A stretch of DNA of 7,990 nt. Source: Candidatus Cloacimonadota bacterium. Lineage in GTDB: Bacteria; Cloacimonadota; Cloacimonadia; Cloacimonadales; JAOZMQ01. The translations under genes and the position numbers were made by a program. The DNA lies in assembly GCA_029934195.1 (NCBI GenBank), contig JAOZMQ010000130.1, positions 1-7,990 on the forward strand. Direction: 5' to 3'. The notes beneath the pieces are model-generated. The model saw only the letters and a program-made list of their open reading frames with translations. It ran no database searches and had not been told where the DNA came from. Below, in pieces: positions 7,608 through 7,990 of this stretch (the first letter of the stretch is position 1; every line of letters starts with the position of its first letter).

Positions 7608-7817
7608 ATATACTTATGAACACCTGAATTTAGAGTTATATTTCCCCACCCATCTTTTGATATTACTCTGATTTAAGAAAATAAATAATAGACGAAAAAT
7701 AGCGAGAAATTACAAATATTAGGATGTTTTTAAATTTTTTCTCTATTTTATCCGTTATTGTTAAAATTTCAATAAGAATTTATTCTTTTAAATCCGGTGC
7801 AATCAGTGGCTTTTATC
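7608..7817. other. AT-rich intergenic stretch after dinG
   Basis: No gene is supported here. A weak inverted repeat, AAGAA-TTTA-TTCTT at 7774-7787, is followed by only two further Ts. Its stem is A+T-rich, so it is at best a poor terminator. A TTACAAATAT string at 7710-7719 repeats the one at 351-360 upstream of the operon. No clear rho-independent terminator for the two-gene operon was found. Confidence 0.5.
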
Positions 7818-7944
7818 TTTTCTAAATTTTCTTTTTTTTGTCGCTTCTATGAAGCTGAAAAATAAATAATTTCCCAATTAATCTTTCTTCATGAACTTCT
7901 GTTCTTCATGGTTAAAAAATTCCTTTTCGTTCAAGTACTAATTA
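7818..7944. repeat. Interspersed hairpin-rich repeat, short copy (R2)
   Basis: Direct-orientation partner of the repeat at 17-208. Positions 7841-7944 match 105-208 except at 7916, 7934 and 7942. Positions 7818-7841 match the far left end of the long copy (17-39). The stretch between those blocks in the long copy (first hairpin, second hairpin and spacer, about 66 bp) is absent here. The hairpin GCTTC-TAT-GAAGC is at 7843-7855, flanked by a T-run (7832-7839) and an A-run (7858-7862) that can extend the stem after a short internal loop. The CATGAA...TTCATG inverted repeat is also kept. No coding sequence is visible. The remaining 7945-7990 holds only an isolated TTGACG at 7956-7961 without a convincing -10. 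Confidence 0.85.
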
Positions 7945-7990
7945 TAAAAATTTATTTGACGCTTACAACAGACTCATTTATTTAGATTAC

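Noticed and set aside
7774..7789. Rho-independent terminator after dinG
   Set aside because: The AAGAA/TTCTT stem is short, A+T-rich and followed by only two further Ts, so it is too weak to call.
7956..7984. Promoter at the right edge (TTGACG with TATTTA at 17-bp spacing)
   Set aside because: The -10 matches the consensus poorly, and the window ends before any downstream gene can be seen.

Overview
The window is AT-rich bacterial DNA (visibly about 30% G+C; not computed). It holds two large same-strand genes that overlap by 17 nt, between two non-coding flanks. Both genes read through without frameshifts in the standard code, with tryptophan as TGG. Gene 1 has a clear Shine-Dalgarno sequence. 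The domain set (a large TPR/GAF sigma-54 activator, and a DinG with an N-terminal exonuclease) and the hairpin-bearing interspersed repeats would fit an uncultured, probably anaerobic lineage of the FCB type (for example Cloacimonadota-like) or a low-GC Clostridia-like lineage. The strong SD argues mildly against typical Bacteroidetes. This taxonomic guess is weak.

Layout. Positions 1-517 are non-coding: an interspersed repeat with several small hairpins (17-208), an AT-rich stretch with four TTACAAA heptamers and a perfect 6-bp dyad (350-365), an extended -10 promoter candidate (452-460) and a strong RBS (505-510). Positions 518-4786 encode a 1422-aa signalling protein: a STAND/AAA_16-type NTPase, a winged-helix-like segment, about a dozen TPRs, GAF, a sigma-54 AAA+ activator domain and a Fis-type HTH. 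Positions 4770-7607 encode a 945-aa DinG-family helicase with an N-terminal DEDDh exonuclease and the four Fe-S-type cysteines. Positions 7608-7990 are non-coding and carry a second, shorter copy of the left repeat (7818-7944), so the two genes sit between direct repeats about 7.7 kb apart.

How it may work together. The first protein looks like a one-component sensor-activator: NTPase, TPR and GAF parts would sense partners or ligands and gate the sigma-54 ATPase. The second is a nucleic-acid processing enzyme of the XPD/DinG superfamily 2 group. The stop/start overlap argues for co-transcription and translational coupling. A shared function (for example a regulated DNA-repair or stress response) is inference only. 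I found no CRISPR array, tRNA, rRNA, transposase or phage gene. The least ordinary features are the multi-domain activator carrying two P-loop ATPases, its tight pairing with dinG, and the hairpin repeat whose two related stems differ by a compensatory base-pair swap.
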